Source: Chitinophaga pinensis
GTDB lineage: Bacteria; Bacteroidota; Bacteroidia; Chitinophagales; Chitinophagaceae
Direction of reading: 5' to 3'
Assembly: GCA_943331145.2 (NCBI GenBank)
Contig: CALQKL020000097.1
Location: 1 to 7,854, forward strand
Length of the DNA stretch: 7,854 nt
The notes under the pieces are model-generated. The model was not told the DNA's origin. It saw only the letters and a list, made by a program, of their open reading frames with translations, and ran no database searches. A program made the translations under genes and the position numbers. How positions within the stretch are numbered: the stretch's first letter is position 1; each line of letters begins with the position of its first letter. Of this stretch, positions 1-6,766 are shown piece by piece.

Positions 1-335
1 ATTTTAATTGGATGAATGTTATTTAGCTTATTGTATTGTTGAATGAAGGCAATAACAATTTCTGGTAAGTTGTATTCTCTAGCCTTATTAACCAAAAGAC
101 GTAAAAAAGAACTGGTTAAAACGTTTAATTTTTCAGCAGCAACCGAATCAATAATCTTCGCTTTTATATCAGATTTTATGATTGGGCTTTTAAGCATTGC
201 CACAAAATCAGGATTAGATACGCAAACAGCGTTAAGCCATTTAATATCAGCATAAATAACTTCTAGTTGATTTTGTTCAATTGCCAAATCAAGCAAACTC
301 TTTGCATATCTTCCGGCTAATCTTGGATTTGTCAT
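1..335 (-). CDS. atpH: ATP synthase F1 subunit delta (OSCP-like), 5' part only
   Basis: This is the N-terminal 111 codons of the delta subunit, which sits on top of the F1 head and joins it to the peripheral b stalk, so that the catalytic alpha/beta ring does not turn with the rotor. Translation from the ATG at 335 begins MTNPRLAGRYAKSLLDLA, with the RYAxxLLxLA start typical of the family. A helical N-terminal domain follows (for example NPDFVAMLKSPIIKSDIKAK and FLRLLVNKARE, residues about 40-90). The gene is cut by the left window edge; the family is usually about 180 residues, so roughly 70 are missing. It starts 14 bp after the atpF stop and has no Shine-Dalgarno sequence, as expected in Bacteroidota. 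Being fourth in an atpB-E-F-H series makes the assignment firm. Confidence 0.93.
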   Translation of the reverse strand, partial: MTNPRLAGRYAKSLLDLAIEQNQLEVIYADIKWLNAVCVSNPDFVAMLKSPIIKSDIKAKIIDSVAAEKLNVLTSSFLRLLVNKAREYNLPEIVIAFIQQYNKLNNIHPIK

Positions 336-349
336 AATGAAAAATTTGC

Positions 350-844
350 TTAGTTCAATTTAATGTCTTCAGCCAATTTGCTGATATAAATTTCTTGTTG
401 TGCTTTATCAGAAAGTTCTCTTCTTAATATTTTTTCACTTACTTCAACCACCATTTTACCTACTTGGTTTTTGATATCGGTAAGTGCAGCCATTTTTTGT
501 TGATGTATGGCAGCATTGGCGTCATTGATGATTTTTGCAGCCTGAGTTTTTGCTTCCTCTTTAGCATCGTTAATCATTTTGTCTTTGATTTCTTTTGCTT
601 CTTTAAGCATGTTTGCTCTCTCCTCTCTTGCTGATTGTAATAAAGACTCATTATCTGACTTTAATTGCGCCATTTCTGCTTTTACTTTTTCTGCAGAAGC
701 TATTGAATTGGCGATATTAGATTCACGTTCGTTAAGTCCATCGATGATTTGTTTCCAAGCAAATTTCTTTAGGATAAAAAACACGATAAGAAAAGAAAGT
801 AATGTCCAAAAAATAAGTCCTAAATGTGGTAATAATAAATCCAT
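350..844 (-). CDS. atpF: ATP synthase Fo subunit b (peripheral stalk)
   Basis: This 164-residue protein has the normal length and layout of bacterial subunit b, which forms a dimeric peripheral stalk from the membrane to the delta subunit. Residues about 6-27 are one hydrophobic segment (LGLIFWTLLSFLIVFFILKK), the membrane anchor. The short stretch WKQIIDGLNERESNI at the membrane surface is typical of the family. Residues about 38-140 are almost all charged and alanine-rich (EERANMLKEAKEIKDKM, DAKEEAKTQAAKI), predicting the long right-handed coiled coil. The C-terminal part (VSEKILRRELSD) should contact delta. The gene lies 88 bp after atpE, an unusually wide gap for this operon that contains a hairpin, and 14 bp before atpH. 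No Shine-Dalgarno sequence is visible. Confidence 0.96.
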   Translation of the reverse strand: MDLLLPHLGLIFWTLLSFLIVFFILKKFAWKQIIDGLNERESNIANSIASAEKVKAEMAQLKSDNESLLQSAREERANMLKEAKEIKDKMINDAKEEAKTQAAKIINDANAAIHQQKMAALTDIKNQVGKMVVEVSEKILRRELSDKAQQEIYISKLAEDIKLN

Positions 845-880
845 TGTAAAAAATATTATGGTTGATTAATGTTTTAAAAA

Positions 881-919
881 ATTACTGCATTCGCCGCCCT
901 GTGCTTTAAATGCAGTAAT
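881..919 (-). terminator. terminator-like or attenuating hairpin between atpE and atpF
   Basis: On the transcribed (minus) strand an 11-bp perfect inverted repeat lies in the atpE-atpF gap: attactgcatt at 881-891 pairs with aatgcagtaat at 909-919. The 17-nt loop (892-908) is GC-rich on its 3' side in an otherwise AT-rich gap. The transcript then reads U six times (881 down to 876). Stem plus U-run is the form of an intrinsic terminator, but the stem is AT-rich and the loop long, so it is probably partial or serves as a 3' stabilising stem. It lies 14 nt after the atpE stop and 32 bp before the atpF start. Confidence 0.55.
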
Positions 920-932
920 GTGTTTGTGCAAA

Positions 933-1178
933 TTACTTAGCCAATACAGCTAATAATCCAGCGATAACTGCGAAAAGGGCAACACCCTCTACGAACGCAG
1001 CAGTCAGGATCATATTTGCACGAATGTCATTGGCTGCTTCCGGTTGACGGGCAATAGATTCTACAGCTCCTTTACCAATTTGACCAATACCGATTCCGGC
1101 ACCGATTGCGGCAAGGCCTGCACCAATTGCACCACCCATGTGAGAAAGACCAACATCTAACAAAGCGATCAAAGTCAT
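933..1178 (-). CDS. atpE: ATP synthase Fo subunit c (rotor ring)
   Basis: This 81-residue proteolipid is the ion-carrying subunit of the rotor ring. It forms a helical hairpin: helix 1 (about residues 12-37) has the glycine-rich packing motif GAIGAGLAAIGAGIGIG. The polar loop is ARQPEA (43-48), which contacts the central stalk. Helix 2 (about 53-80) carries the ion-binding carboxylate Glu64 in AAFVEGVALF. Glu64 is followed by Gly-Val, and no Gln stands at the helix-1 position used by sodium-type rings, so proton coupling is the better inference. I chose the ATG at 1178. An in-frame ATG at 1283 would add 35 non-family residues and overlap atpB by 77 bp. The start is 28 bp after the atpB stop, with no Shine-Dalgarno sequence. 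Confidence 0.96.
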   Translation of the reverse strand: MTLIALLDVGLSHMGGAIGAGLAAIGAGIGIGQIGKGAVESIARQPEAANDIRANMILTAAFVEGVALFAVIAGLLAVLAK

Positions 1179-1206
1179 GATACTTGTGTTTATAAGTGAA
1201 AAATAA

Positions 1207-2346
1207 TTACGCTGTTGCCACATCATGATGTGCGTGTGCATCATCGTGATGATCGTCGTGTGAACCTTCAAAAGCCTGGCCAATAAACACTGCTGTTAAA
1301 TTGGTAAAAATAAATGCTTGTATGAAAGCCACCATGATTTCTATAAGGTAAATGAATACGGCGAATGCTACAGAAAGTGGCGAAAATCCCCAACCTGCAA
1401 CAACACTCATAGAACCAAATATAAAAATCAAAGAAATAAAACTCAAAATAATAATGTGCCCAGCTACCATGTTTGCAAATAGACGGACAATTAGCGCGAA
1501 AGGCTTTGTAAATACGCCTAGAAGCTCAACAGGCAACATGATAAAAATACGCACCAATAATGGAACGCCAGGAAACCAGAAAATATGACCCCAAAAATGC
1601 TTGTTGGTACTAAATAAAATAACCACAAAAGAAACCACCCCTAATACCACGGTAAATGCCATGTTCCCCGTAACATTAGCCGATCCAGGTATTAAACCAA
1701 ATAAGTTATTGATAAGGATGAAAAAGAAAACTGTTAATAAATACGGTAAATACTTTTGGAATTTACCGCCCAAATTTGGTTTTGCTACTTCGTCTCTTAC
1801 AAACATTACAACTGGTTCAATCGCATTTTGCCAACCTTTTGGAGCCGTTTTTATACCTGCGCCAGTTTTATATTTTTTAGCCACACTAGTCATCAAAAGC
1901 ACTAGAACAAAAAGTGCGATGATCATTTGAACCACGTTTTTAGTAATAGAGAAGTCGTATACTACAGAGCCGTCTTCAGCTACGATTTCTTTTCCTTCAT
2001 TGAATTTATATCCTTCAAATGCCAATTCGCCTTCGTGACCAAATTTTGATGAAGAAAATATTTTTAATCCTTTTCCAGGAATGTAAAGAATGATAGGTAA
2101 AGGTATAGTTGCGTGAAAAGATTCGTGCTTATTTTCTTTATTTTCGATGGTAAAAAAGTGGAACTCATGGGCATCTTTGATGTGGTCCATGATGATTTTT
2201 GCCGGATCTAGTCCTTCTTCTTTGCTTTCATGATGCTCAACTTCTGCTTTATGCGCAGCATCTTGTGCTTTTATAGCCGATGGTGTAACCAGGGTAAAAA
2301 AGGCGAAAAGCACAACCAATATATGTTTCAGGCATTTAACTACCAT
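1207..2346 (-). CDS. atpB: ATP synthase Fo subunit a, long Bacteroidota form
   Basis: Subunit a forms the two proton half-channels beside the c ring. The core motif KPFALIVRLFANMVAGH (281-297) holds the essential channel arginine, Arg288. The last helix, EIMVAFIQAFIFTNL (336-350), is also characteristic, with Gln343 in the conserved position. Hydrophobic helices lie near 137-153, 200-220, 228-246, 263-280, 296-318 and 324-358. At 379 residues it is about 110 longer than E. coli subunit a (271). The extra part is N-terminal: a signal-peptide-like segment (1-27, ending near SAIKAQ), then a soluble His/Glu-rich region with DHIKDAHEFHFF (54-65), usual in Bacteroidota. The C-terminal tail (361-379) is rich in His and Asp, with six His. 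It is the first gene of the operon. Confidence 0.96.
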   Translation of the reverse strand: MVVKCLKHILVVLFAFFTLVTPSAIKAQDAAHKAEVEHHESKEEGLDPAKIIMDHIKDAHEFHFFTIENKENKHESFHATIPLPIILYIPGKGLKIFSSSKFGHEGELAFEGYKFNEGKEIVAEDGSVVYDFSITKNVVQMIIALFVLVLLMTSVAKKYKTGAGIKTAPKGWQNAIEPVVMFVRDEVAKPNLGGKFQKYLPYLLTVFFFILINNLFGLIPGSANVTGNMAFTVVLGVVSFVVILFSTNKHFWGHIFWFPGVPLLVRIFIMLPVELLGVFTKPFALIVRLFANMVAGHIIILSFISLIFIFGSMSVVAGWGFSPLSVAFAVFIYLIEIMVAFIQAFIFTNLTAVFIGQAFEGSHDDHHDDAHAHHDVATA

Positions 2347-2366
2347 AATCTTTCTTAATTTTGGCG

Positions 2367-2374
2367 CAAAGATA
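2367..2374 (-). promoter_or_regulatory. probable atp operon promoter, -7 element
   Basis: The minus strand reads TATCTTTG here, an exact match to the Bacteroidota housekeeping sigma -7 consensus TAnnTTTG, followed by CGCC. The G of the element is 20 nt before the atpB ATG, which would give a short leader of about 14 nt. A clear TTG -33 element is not present; only the T-run TTTTTCA lies at about the right distance. Position and consensus make it the best promoter candidate for atpB-E-F-H. Confidence 0.55.
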
Positions 2375-2418
2375 AGGCCATAGGTTTTAAATGTGAAAAA
2401 TAGGAGGAAAAAGTTTTT

Positions 2419-2490
2419 GAGGTTTGAGAGGTTTTTGAGGTTTGAGACGTTTTGGAGGTTTGAGATGTTTTTGAGGTTGAGGAGGTTGGT
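2419..2490. repeat. 18-bp tandem repeat array, three copies plus one degenerate
   Basis: Plus-strand unit GAGGTTTGAGAnGTTTTn repeats head to tail at 2419-2436, 2437-2454 and 2455-2472. These three copies differ only at unit positions 12 (g, c, t) and 18 (t, g, t). A fourth copy at 2473-2490 (gaggttgaggaggttggt) is diverged. The array lies about 45 bp upstream of the probable atp -7 element. Near-identity of the three copies points to recent slippage or unequal exchange. Confidence 0.9.
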
Positions 2491-2492
2491 AG

Positions 2493-2527
2493 GGGTTGAA
2501 AATTTCCAACCCTTTCAAAAGGTTGGG
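2493..2527. repeat. three-armed inverted repeat with competing hairpins
   Basis: The arm ccaaccc (2506-2512) can pair with gggttg upstream (2493-2498, 8-nt loop 2499-2506) or with ggttgg downstream (2521-2526, pairing 2506-2511, loop 2512-2520), but not both at once. In the minus direction the second hairpin is followed by AAATTTTC, only a weak U-tract. It may end the exporter transcript; it is not a strong terminator by itself. Confidence 0.55.
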
Positions 2528-2651
2528 AGTTTCGTTCGTTTTTGAAATCCCTTCCTTATTTCTTATTTTCAATTTCTTATTCCTTATTTATTTTCAAAAT
2601 GAAGGCGAAAATATTTTTCAAAACCTAAAAAGTACATTTATGGAAAATGCT

Positions 2652-2687
2652 GCCAACCTCTTAAACTTCATAAACCTCTCAAACCTC
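2652..2687. repeat. second repeat array, same unit in opposite orientation
   Basis: Read on the minus strand, 2687-2670 is gaggtttgagaggtttat and 2669-2652 is gaagtttaagaggttggc: two 18-bp units related to the array at 2419-2490 but inverted. Positions 2672-2687 are an exact 16-bp reverse complement of 2419-2434. Allowing mismatches, 2655-2687 matches 2419-2451 at 29 of 33 positions. It begins 6 bp beyond the exporter stop codon on the transcribed side. Confidence 0.85.
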
Positions 2688-2693
2688 CGCAAC

Positions 2694-4493
2694 CTAAACC
2701 TTCGCCTTCTCTATCAACTCATAATACGCCCCTCTTTTATCTAACAACTCCTGATGACTGCCCATTTCTTTGATTTCGCCGTTATCAAGTACCATAATGT
2801 AGTCTGCTTTTCGAATGGTGCTTAATCGGTGTGCAATGATAATTGAAGTTCTGCCAGAAATAATTTTATCAATAGTGTGCTGAATTAATTGCTCAGTTTC
2901 CGTATCTACAGATGCCGTGGCTTCGTCTAATATCAATATGGATGGATTATATAAAATCGCCCTTACAAATGAAAGCAGTTGTCGCTGACCTACGGATAAT
3001 GTTGCGCCTCGTTCCATTATATTAAACGCATATCCTCCAGGAAGCTTCATGATAAAATCGTGCAAATCAATCATTTTAGCCGCATGCTCCACTTCCGAAA
3101 TTGTAATTTCTGGACTCATCAAAGTGATGTTATCTAAAATTGAACTGCTGAATAAAAAAACGTCTTGCAACACCACCGCGATTTGCTTTCTTAAATGCTC
3201 TAGATTAATTTTTTCTATTTCAATGTCGTCTATTTTTATGCTTCCTCGATTAATGTGATACAGACGATTGATCAAACTCACAATGGAAGTCTTTCCACTT
3301 CCTGTATGCCCAACAATGGCGAGGGTTTTTCCTGCAGGCAATTTGAAGCTAATGTCTTTCAGCACGTATTGATCATTGTTATACGCAAACCAAACCCTTT
3401 CGAATTCAACTTCTCCCTTAAATTTAGCTTTTGATAATTGTGAATCTATTTCATCAATTTTCATGTAATCATCATTGTCAATCACTTTAAACACCCTTTC
3501 GCTGGCAATTATACCCATTTGTAAAACATTGAATTTATCTGCAATCATGCGCAATGGACGAAATAGTAAATTCAAACATAAAATGAAAGAAGTTACAATT
3601 CCTGCTGTTTTTTGAGATTGTTCAATATCGAGGTGAAGTGATTTTTGTGCCGCCCACCAAACGAGCAAACCAATGCTAACTGCTGAAATCAGTTCTACAA
3701 AAGGGAAAAAAACTGAATAAGCGAAAATGGCTTTGATGTTTGCGTTTCTATGTGTTGCATTAATTTCATTGAATTTCTTTTTTTCTGTTTCTTCGGCTGC
3801 AAATGCTTGAATCACAGACATTCCAGATATGTGTTCTTGTACAAACGCATTTAATTGAGCTACCGAATTTCTAACAATCACAAATGATTTGTTTACGGAT
3901 TCTTTAAAATAATAAGTGGCTAAAATCATTAAGGAAAATGGCGCCAAACAAATTAATGTGATTTGCCAATCGGTATAAAACATGTAAGACAATACTGCAA
4001 TTATAGAAAGCATATCTGCAATTATTGGAATCAGTCCATCACTAAATATTTCATTTACGGCTTCAATGTCATTTACCGTCCTGGTGGTTAATGTGCCAAT
4101 TGGGGTTTTATCAAATTGAGATAAATTGAAATTGATGATTTTTGAATAGGTTGTCATGCGTAAATCTTTTACCACATGTTGACCAATTTTTGCGCTGGTG
4201 TATGTAAAATAATATCGAAAAGCAGATTCAAATATCAATATCACAATTTGAATAATGGTAATTTCTAAAATAAAAGCGCCGGGGCCAGAAAGAAAAAATG
4301 CATCATTCCCAGATTGAATTCCTTTGTTTAGCGTAAGCTGAATAAGCATCGGGCGAAGAGGTGCAACAATTGCAAGCACAATGGACATAAGCATTGATGC
4401 AAATAATATGCGTTTGTAAGGCATCGCAAAACCAAGCACCCTTTTAAGTTGTTCTATATTGAAATTCTTTTTGGGAGAAGGGTTGTTGTCCAT
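2694..4493 (-). CDS. ABC exporter half-transporter (MsbA/multidrug type)
   Basis: This 599-residue protein joins one membrane domain and one ATPase domain, the standard layout of a half-exporter that works as a dimer in the inner membrane. Membrane helices fall near residues 29-50, 73-95, 155-173, 177-196, 255-280 and 297-312. The ATPase domain (about 361-599) is complete: aromatic A-loop Tyr371, Walker A GHTGSGKT (395-402), Q-loop Gln443, signature LSVGQ (499-503), Walker B ILILD with catalytic Glu524, D-loop SVD (528-530) and switch His555. Both ATP half-sites look usable, which fits a homodimer. Val replaces the usual Gly in the signature (LSVGQ for LSGGQ), as in some YheH-like exporters. 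The substrate (lipid, drug or peptide) cannot be told from sequence. There is no N-terminal peptidase domain. It lies 46 bp after the caspase-like gene. Confidence 0.93.
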   Translation of the reverse strand: MDNNPSPKKNFNIEQLKRVLGFAMPYKRILFASMLMSIVLAIVAPLRPMLIQLTLNKGIQSGNDAFFLSGPGAFILEITIIQIVILIFESAFRYYFTYTSAKIGQHVVKDLRMTTYSKIINFNLSQFDKTPIGTLTTRTVNDIEAVNEIFSDGLIPIIADMLSIIAVLSYMFYTDWQITLICLAPFSLMILATYYFKESVNKSFVIVRNSVAQLNAFVQEHISGMSVIQAFAAEETEKKKFNEINATHRNANIKAIFAYSVFFPFVELISAVSIGLLVWWAAQKSLHLDIEQSQKTAGIVTSFILCLNLLFRPLRMIADKFNVLQMGIIASERVFKVIDNDDYMKIDEIDSQLSKAKFKGEVEFERVWFAYNNDQYVLKDISFKLPAGKTLAIVGHTGSGKTSIVSLINRLYHINRGSIKIDDIEIEKINLEHLRKQIAVVLQDVFLFSSSILDNITLMSPEITISEVEHAAKMIDLHDFIMKLPGGYAFNIMERGATLSVGQRQLLSFVRAILYNPSILILDEATASVDTETEQLIQHTIDKIISGRTSIIIAHRLSTIRKADYIMVLDNGEIKEMGSHQELLDKRGAYYELIEKAKV

Positions 4494-4497
4494 TTTT

Positions 4498-4505
4498 CAA
4501 AGTTA
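4498..4505 (-). promoter_or_regulatory. candidate -7 element directly before the exporter gene
   Basis: The minus strand reads TAACTTTG, matching TAnnTTTG, then four A residues, then the ATG at 4493. If used, transcription would begin at or next to the start codon. No convincing TTG element lies 19-21 nt upstream. It could be a chance match, with the exporter read from the upstream gene instead. Confidence 0.35.
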
Positions 4506-4539
4506 AATAGAAGTAGAATTAGTCCTGAATTAATCCAGA

Positions 4540-6762
4540 TTAATAGTTTTCCATTTTTTTATTATATGCTTTTATGAAAATGGCACCAAGGTTTTTATAT
4601 GGCGGAATGTAACTTTCCCAGCTTTCTCGAATGGATTTGTTCTTATCCTGATTAAATGTTGTAGATAATGAGCGCCACATGTCTTTCCAAACAATTTTAT
4701 CGTTATTTAAAAACGATTGATTGAGGTAGGTCATTATGGGTCTGTTGATGTCGCCCGCTCCTATTTCTTTTGTAGAAATGATGTGTGCATCTGGCGATGT
4801 TTCTAATATCTTTTTTAAATTTTTGTACCCGCCGCAAGAGCCCAACAATACAATTTTTGCATTTAGAGGCATTCTGCTAATTGTTCCTGGCAGCCAATAA
4901 CTGTGTCCGCGATGAATCACGATATTGGGATAAATTTCATTTTCTTCAAGATATTGATTTAAATGAACTTGCGCACTATCATCGAGATTAGCATCGTAAT
5001 CCAAAGGTAAATTGGCAAACACCCATACATTCCCTTTTATTGATTTTATTTCAACCCATTCTTTTTTCTTAATTACTTTCCAATCTTTTGACGGAAATGA
5101 GTTAAGGAATGGCGGGAAAAATGCTTTCCCATCTTCATCTCCATAAAAGAAAACCTGTTGAACAATACGTGAACTGTCATCTTTTAATTCGGATTTTCTT
5201 ATTTCAAAAATGGAAGGAATATTGGCTATTTCAGTAAGATTGATGTGATTGGCAGAATCTTCAGACAAGAAAATATTTTTTAACAGATAGTAAATTAAAG
5301 CCCCGTTCTCATTGTTATCATTTACACAATCTGTTTCATTATCTTCAATGTTTTCTAAAATGGTTTTTCGTAATGCGATGTTGTTAATGCTGCTATAGGA
5401 ATCTGCCACATCAGTAGCATCTTCCAAACTTCCAGATTTATCCAAATTTGAAACGAATGCTTTCATAAGCGATGCCGAACTTTGCTTAGGCATACATTTT
5501 AAGAAAGTATCTAGTCGGTTAAAGTTTGCAATGATTTTTATAAACTTTTTAAAGTAATCGAATTTTACAGAAAGTAGCAGAGAGTCGCATCTTGGAGTTG
5601 TGCCCATACGTTGCAACATTCTATTAAAACTATGCTTGAAACTTGATGTATAAATGTCATTTTCTCCCATTACTACCATATAATAAATATCAATAGCACT
5701 CAAAGAGTCTATAGCCTTCATTCTTATATTTAAATTAGCCTCTTCGTGTAAGACATTTATTGGTGTGATAAAATGCCTAACCGCTCTATCTTTCAAAACT
5801 TCTCGAAGTCCATTTGGACCAAACATGGCAACGGGCGTATCTTTCAAAGGCGATGAAATTCTTTTAAAATATTCGATTTCTGTTTTTACCAATAATTTAT
5901 AATAGCCCACACTGTCGAAATTATTTTCACCATCACCAATATATTTTTGAATATCCGCAGTAGATTTTTTTTCAGAAAGTAAGTCATCTAAAAAAGGAAA
6001 ATACAATAATGCATTTGGTGTTTGACTTAGTGTGGCTACCGTTTTAACCAACTTGCTTTTATTTCGGTGAATAAGATTCCCTTCTGGTGTATTTAAAGAC
6101 TGTGCGTAAGTGTATAACTGAGCAGGGCTGTATGTGCAAGCGATGTTTATCAAACTGTCTGCAAATGGCTCATCAGCATAAGGACGAATGGTTGTAAGAA
6201 TTATATCCGGATGTAAATTGCAGTATTTAAAGTACACAATTTTTTGTGCTTCTTTCGATGACTTGTTATCAAAAAAAACATTCGCATTTATTTTTACAAT
6301 GCTGTATGGCATATCTTTTAATAAAAATGGCAAACTGTTTTCTGTTTCGGCGGACTTGATGATTTTTGTAAAATTGTCAATCAAATTAGGGAATTCAAGA
6401 GATGTGATTTCCTTTTTTTTCCAAGCTAATTTAAACGCTTTAAGAACTGATTCAATATATCCTAAGTAACGAATTTTGTCGTTATTTTTTTCAATGGCAT
6501 TATTTTGTTCCACCCAATTTTGTAATTCGTCAATTTTCCGAAACAACACATCCGAAATTCTTAAATTCACTTCTTCGTTATTCCCTACCCTTAACATGTT
6601 GTCCAATACTCCGTCAATCCGATCGCATTGTTTTTGTTCATTATTTATTTTATCGTGAAAATATTGGCGGTAAACTGGAATATTAGAAGTGTCTGCAAAT
6701 GCCAATGAGGCAAATGATGTTAATGTACACAAAACCAACAAAGTGAGGTTTTTAAAACTCAT
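4540..6762 (-). CDS. secreted protein with a C-terminal caspase-like (clan CD) domain; function unknown
   Basis: I do not recognise a named family for this 740-residue protein. Residues 1-23 form a signal peptide (MSFKNLTLLVLCTLTSFASL, cleavage near AFA-DT), so it should act outside the inner membrane; no lipobox Cys is seen. Residues about 30-530 are mostly helical with no repeat I can define. Residues about 535-690 look like an alpha/beta domain: FFYGDEDG (538-545), a WVEIKS strand (569-574), NIVIHRGHSYW (613-623), a short helix, AKIVLLGSCGGY (635-646), then AHIISTKEIGAGD (659-671). A strand ending in His followed by a strand ending in Ser-Cys-Gly-Gly is the active-site plan of caspase-fold cysteine peptidases and CHAT domains, suggesting a His617 or His620 / Cys643 dyad. 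Activity is inferred only. The His-Cys spacing (23-26) is shorter than in caspases. Confidence 0.75.
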   Translation of the reverse strand: MSFKNLTLLVLCTLTSFASLAFADTSNIPVYRQYFHDKINNEQKQCDRIDGVLDNMLRVGNNEEVNLRISDVLFRKIDELQNWVEQNNAIEKNNDKIRYLGYIESVLKAFKLAWKKKEITSLEFPNLIDNFTKIIKSAETENSLPFLLKDMPYSIVKINANVFFDNKSSKEAQKIVYFKYCNLHPDIILTTIRPYADEPFADSLINIACTYSPAQLYTYAQSLNTPEGNLIHRNKSKLVKTVATLSQTPNALLYFPFLDDLLSEKKSTADIQKYIGDGENNFDSVGYYKLLVKTEIEYFKRISSPLKDTPVAMFGPNGLREVLKDRAVRHFITPINVLHEEANLNIRMKAIDSLSAIDIYYMVVMGENDIYTSSFKHSFNRMLQRMGTTPRCDSLLLSVKFDYFKKFIKIIANFNRLDTFLKCMPKQSSASLMKAFVSNLDKSGSLEDATDVADSYSSINNIALRKTILENIEDNETDCVNDNNENGALIYYLLKNIFLSEDSANHINLTEIANIPSIFEIRKSELKDDSSRIVQQVFFYGDEDGKAFFPPFLNSFPSKDWKVIKKKEWVEIKSIKGNVWVFANLPLDYDANLDDSAQVHLNQYLEENEIYPNIVIHRGHSYWLPGTISRMPLNAKIVLLGSCGGYKNLKKILETSPDAHIISTKEIGAGDINRPIMTYLNQSFLNNDKIVWKDMWRSLSTTFNQDKNKSIRESWESYIPPYKNLGAIFIKAYNKKMENY

Positions 6763-6766
6763 AATT

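Larger units (their letters stand above)
2347..2693. other. 347-bp non-coding spacer between the exporter gene and atpB
   Basis: No credible gene lies here. From the exporter side toward atpB it holds: a two-copy repeat array (2652-2687) beginning 6 bp after the exporter stop codon; an AT-rich stretch with a pyrimidine-rich plus strand (about 2544-2600); a cluster of competing hairpins (2493-2527); an 18-bp tandem array in the opposite orientation (2419-2490); and the probable atp promoter (2367-2374). The spacer must contain both the end of the exporter transcript and the start of the atp transcript. Confidence 0.8.

Noticed and set aside
43..255. Plus-strand 70-codon open frame
   Set aside because: It is antisense to atpH, whose N-terminal motif is clear on the other strand.
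1179..1283. Longer atpE start (35 extra residues)
   Set aside because: The extra residues read the His-rich end of atpB in another frame and do not resemble subunit c; the ATG at 1178 gives the normal 81-residue protein.
579..1930. Plus-strand open frames at 579-869, 1352-1588 and 1601-1930
   Set aside because: They lie antisense within or mostly over clearly identified atpF and atpB and show no protein-family features.
2419..2490. CRISPR-like array
   Set aside because: The units are directly abutting 18-bp tandem repeats with no unique spacers and no cas genes nearby.
2387..2572. 61-codon minus-strand open frame with a Lys-Pro-Gln repeat (KPQKPLKPQK)
   Set aside because: It is the translation of the 18-bp tandem repeats, whose period is a multiple of three and so stays open. 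It lacks family features and ends within the upstream part of the atp promoter region.
2496..3258. Plus-strand open frames at 2496-2744 and 3049-3258
   Set aside because: The first is low-complexity sequence over the repeat spacer and exporter 3' end; the second is antisense to the exporter ATPase domain.
4529..4544. attaat-ccag-attaat stem at the end of the caspase-like gene as a terminator
   Set aside because: A 6-bp all-AT stem that includes the stop codon and has no following U-run; unlikely to stop transcription.
6188..6658. Plus-strand open frames at 6188-6469 and 6476-6658
   Set aside because: Both are antisense to the 740-residue secreted protein, which has a coherent signal peptide and full-length reading frame.
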